Shown one piece after another: positions 49,120 through 50,796 of a stretch of DNA of 50,796 nucleotides. Made by a program: the position numbers and the translations under genes. How positions within the stretch are numbered: the stretch's first letter is position 1; each line of letters starts with the position of its first letter. The notes beneath the pieces are model-generated. The model had not been told where the DNA came from. It worked only from the letters and a program-made list of their open reading frames with translations, and did no database searches. The stretch comes from Deltaproteobacteria bacterium (GTDB lineage Bacteria; Desulfobacterota; Syntrophia; Syntrophales; UBA8958): positions 1 through 50,796 of the forward strand of contig JAPLJZ010000159.1 in assembly GCA_026388335.1 (NCBI GenBank), read 5' to 3'.

Positions 49120-50487
49120 ATGCCTTTAAGAATCGTCCTTATCTTGACTATACTTACCCTGCTCAATCCATCTTCATTGCTGGCAGCCATGGAACAGCGT
49201 ATCGCCCTAGTTATCGGCAATGGCTCATATAGCAGCGGTTCCCTGAAAAATCCTGTCAATGACGCCACAGACATGGCTTCAACGCTGAAACGTTTGGGTT
49301 TCAATGTCGTTCTCAAGACCAACGTACGACTCAGGGATATGGATTCATCCATTCGTGAGTTTGGTAGGAAGCTTTCCAAAAGTGATGTCGGACTTTTTTA
49401 TTTTGCTGGTCATGGCATTCAAGTTAGCGGCGTCAATTACCTCATCCCTGTAGGGGCCAATATTGAAAAAGAAGAAGATGTTCGCTTCGATGCTATTGAC
49501 GCCGGTCGGGTTCTTTCAGAAATGGCTCATGCAAACAATGGTTTGAACATCGTAATCCTTGATGCTTGTCGTAATAATCCCTTTGCAAGAAGTTTCCGCA
49601 GCGAGAGTAGAGGACTGGCCATTATTGGTCATGTGCCGAAAGGCGCTTTTATTTCTTACGCGACATCACCAGGGGATTTAGCACGGGATGGTGAAGGCCG
49701 GAACAGCCCATATACTAAGTCTCTTCTCCAATATATGAAACAGCCAGGCTTACCCATAGAAGGAGTTTTCAAGAAGGTACGCCAAACATTGGATGCGGAA
49801 ACTGGAGGGAAACAGATACCTTGGGAGTTATCTTCATTGTCCGGAGATTTTTATTTCAATCCCCCAAAAGTCGGGAAAGAATATCATGAATCATCGTATG
49901 CGGAAGGAGAGGTGAGAAAAACGGACAAAACGCCCGGTGGATTTGCACGTATCTTAACCAATTCCGTGACCAGCGATCCCGGTAATATTGCCCAAAACGC
50001 CGCCATGTCCGGGTTCCCATCACCACTGGAGTCTGATTCCGGATGGGGTGGTGGCAGTCGACAATGGCAAATCGCAGACGGCATTCGGACATACCACAGT
50101 GAATGGGCTCGTGGCCTTGCCTTTACAGGCGGGCAAAAGAGTTGGGCTGAGCAGGCCTGCGGATGGCGGCAGGCGACAATAGATTTCGGGGTGACAAAGA
50201 ATTTTAATCGGGTGGTACTCTGGCACCACGGACGGGAGCATGTGCCGAATACTTGCAAAGTTCAATACTGGAACGGCCAGATGTGGATGGATGCATTCTC
50301 CTCAGGCAACTGCAAAGACTATCTCAAGTATAAGACTGAGCAGCCCAAAGACTGGTGGGATTCCTGGTCAACCCCCATGGAAATAGTTTTTACCCGGGTC
50401 AATGCTGCGAAGGTGCGTTTTGCCTTCAACAACTGCGATATTGAGCATGGCTGGCTTTACGAGTTTGAGGTTTACAACGACCGCTAA
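49120..50487 (+). CDS. Secreted caspase-like protease with C-terminal discoidin (F5/8 type C-like) domain
   Basis: 455 residues. Signal peptide MPLRIVLILTILTLLNPSS, then LLAA. The caspase domain (25 to about 250) has IALVIGNGSYSSGSLKNPVN, catalytic His in VGLFYFAGHGIQV, NYLIPVGANI, catalytic Cys in NIVILDACRNNPFARSF and ISYATSPGDLARDGEGRNSPYT. The C-terminal half (about 310-455) reads WARGLAFTGGQKSWAEQACG, ATIDFGVTKNFNRVVLWHHG, VQYWNGQMWMDAF and VRFAFNNCDIEHGWLYEFEV, a galactose-binding-like fold of the discoidin type that should bind sugar or another surface ligand. The pair suggests a protease directed to a target. Both catalytic residues are intact, unlike the broken gene at 32388-34165. 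The ribosome site is weak (GAGGGG 16 bases upstream). Confidence 0.85.
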   Translation: MPLRIVLILTILTLLNPSSLLAAMEQRIALVIGNGSYSSGSLKNPVNDATDMASTLKRLGFNVVLKTNVRLRDMDSSIREFGRKLSKSDVGLFYFAGHGIQVSGVNYLIPVGANIEKEEDVRFDAIDAGRVLSEMAHANNGLNIVILDACRNNPFARSFRSESRGLAIIGHVPKGAFISYATSPGDLARDGEGRNSPYTKSLLQYMKQPGLPIEGVFKKVRQTLDAETGGKQIPWELSSLSGDFYFNPPKVGKEYHESSYAEGEVRKTDKTPGGFARILTNSVTSDPGNIAQNAAMSGFPSPLESDSGWGGGSRQWQIADGIRTYHSEWARGLAFTGGQKSWAEQACGWRQATIDFGVTKNFNRVVLWHHGREHVPNTCKVQYWNGQMWMDAFSSGNCKDYLKYKTEQPKDWWDSWSTPMEIVFTRVNAAKVRFAFNNCDIEHGWLYEFEVYNDR

Positions 50488-50672
50488 TAAATAAAGATAA
50501 TATCCATCATATTGTAACAAACTTTGGATTGGAAATCATCCTTCCTGCTATACGTAACAAGAGCTGAAAGAAATAAATTGATATGTCAATAAGATTCATG
50601 TAGCTTTTATGTTGAAATGAACAAGGAAATGGATGCAGAATTAATGCAGGGAATGTTAATTAATCTGCATAA

Positions 50673-50693
50673 ACCACTACCTCTGGTAGTGGT
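50673..50693 (+). repeat. IS200 left-end hairpin
   Basis: ACCACTACC, TCT, GGTAGTGGT is a 9-bp stem with a 3-base loop, the same design as the right-end hairpin at 108-128. It lies about 75 bases before the transposase start, as expected for the left foot of an IS200/IS605 element. The gap 50488-50672 holds no gene. Confidence 0.7.
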
Positions 50694-50730
50694 ACAATAA
50701 GCAGGTTAAACCGTTTAAGTTGTTATAATG

Positions 50731-50766
50731 TACCTCCCTCCTGAAAGGTACCATTGGAGGGAGGTA
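50731..50766 (+). promoter_or_regulatory. Hairpin sequestering the transposase ribosome binding site
   Basis: TACCTCCCTCC pairs perfectly with GGAGGGAGGTA across a 14-base loop. The right arm contains the only Shine-Dalgarno (GGAGG) and ends three bases before the ATG. Folding would hide it and block translation. IS200 is known to restrain its transposase this way. Confidence 0.8.
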
Positions 50767-50769
50767 CAA

Positions 50770-50796
50770 ATGAAGAGTCGATTTAGGAAGTTATCA
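50770..50796 (+). CDS. tnpA: IS200-type transposase TnpA, N-terminal start (continues beyond window)
   Basis: ATG followed by MKSRFRKLS up to the window edge. IS200 transposases typically begin M-x-x-x-Y/F-R-K-L-S-H, so even nine residues fit. The left-end hairpin and the hidden ribosome site upstream support the call. It has the same orientation as the transposase tail at the left edge of the window. Confidence 0.7.

Overview
This 50.8 kb window looks like a chromosomal stretch from an anaerobic deltaproteobacterium, most likely of the Syntrophus/Smithella type. That placement is inferred from gene content: a minimal two-gene SufC/SufB pair, a FadJ-type beta-oxidation enzyme, a DUF849 (BKACE) enzyme, many PAS-rich kinases, DUF3568 and DUF350 proteins, GAAA-loop REP palindromes and a probable selenoprotein. 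No rRNA, tRNA or CRISPR was seen. Both edges fall inside IS200-type transposases: the first bases are the last codons of one copy and the last bases are the first codons of another. The window may therefore be a contig that broke at a repeat.

Layout from left to right. 1-380: IS200 right end and a RAYT-type inverted repeat. 383-3500 (minus strand): cardiolipin-synthase-like lipoprotein, metallo-beta-lactamase-fold protein and DUF5329 protein. 3590-3717: IS3 transposase remnant ending at a terminator palindrome. 3770-10457 (minus): PAS sensor kinase and LuxR-type regulator, then GntP permease, carnitine-dehydrogenase-like enzyme and a ketopantoate-reductase/BKACE fusion, a candidate regulated pathway for a beta-hydroxy acid. 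10513-18863 (minus): housekeeping and envelope genes, namely lytic transglycosylase, DUF3568 lipoprotein, DnaJ, PurC, an MBL hydrolase, and a tight maf-yggS-DUF350-YgiB-like-GSP synthase operon. 19089-19490 (plus): a MerP-like heavy-metal protein with an in-frame TGA replacing the second Cys of the CxxC motif and a SECIS-like hairpin just after it.

19487-25102 is a decayed integron. Cassettes all read on the minus strand (acetyltransferases, DUF1847, esterase, SnoaL-like, unknown, Ntn hydrolase). Three good attC sites and one degenerate attC separate them. A truncated group II intron sits where one attC should be, and an integrase N-terminal fragment lies on the plus strand at the proximal end, as expected for an intI gene.

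25149-31841 holds a mannose-1-phosphate guanylyltransferase, a small zinc-ribbon protein and SbcCD. 31940-34420 is a scarred region: a membrane-anchored caspase-coiled-coil-DUF1566 gene broken by a perfect 32-bp tandem duplication, flanked by two degenerate copies of an SfsA-like gene start and by a HicB remnant. 34480-44935 (plus) carries RlmI-like methyltransferase, SPOR-NlpC/P60 lipoprotein, the SufC/SufB pair, dTDP-glucose dehydratase, the FadJ-like enzyme and a six-PAS hybrid kinase. 44937-48403 (minus) is a compact SPFH/zinc-ribbon/ParA cluster. 48683-50487 carries an orphan HicB and a secreted caspase-discoidin protein, followed by the left end of the second IS200 copy.
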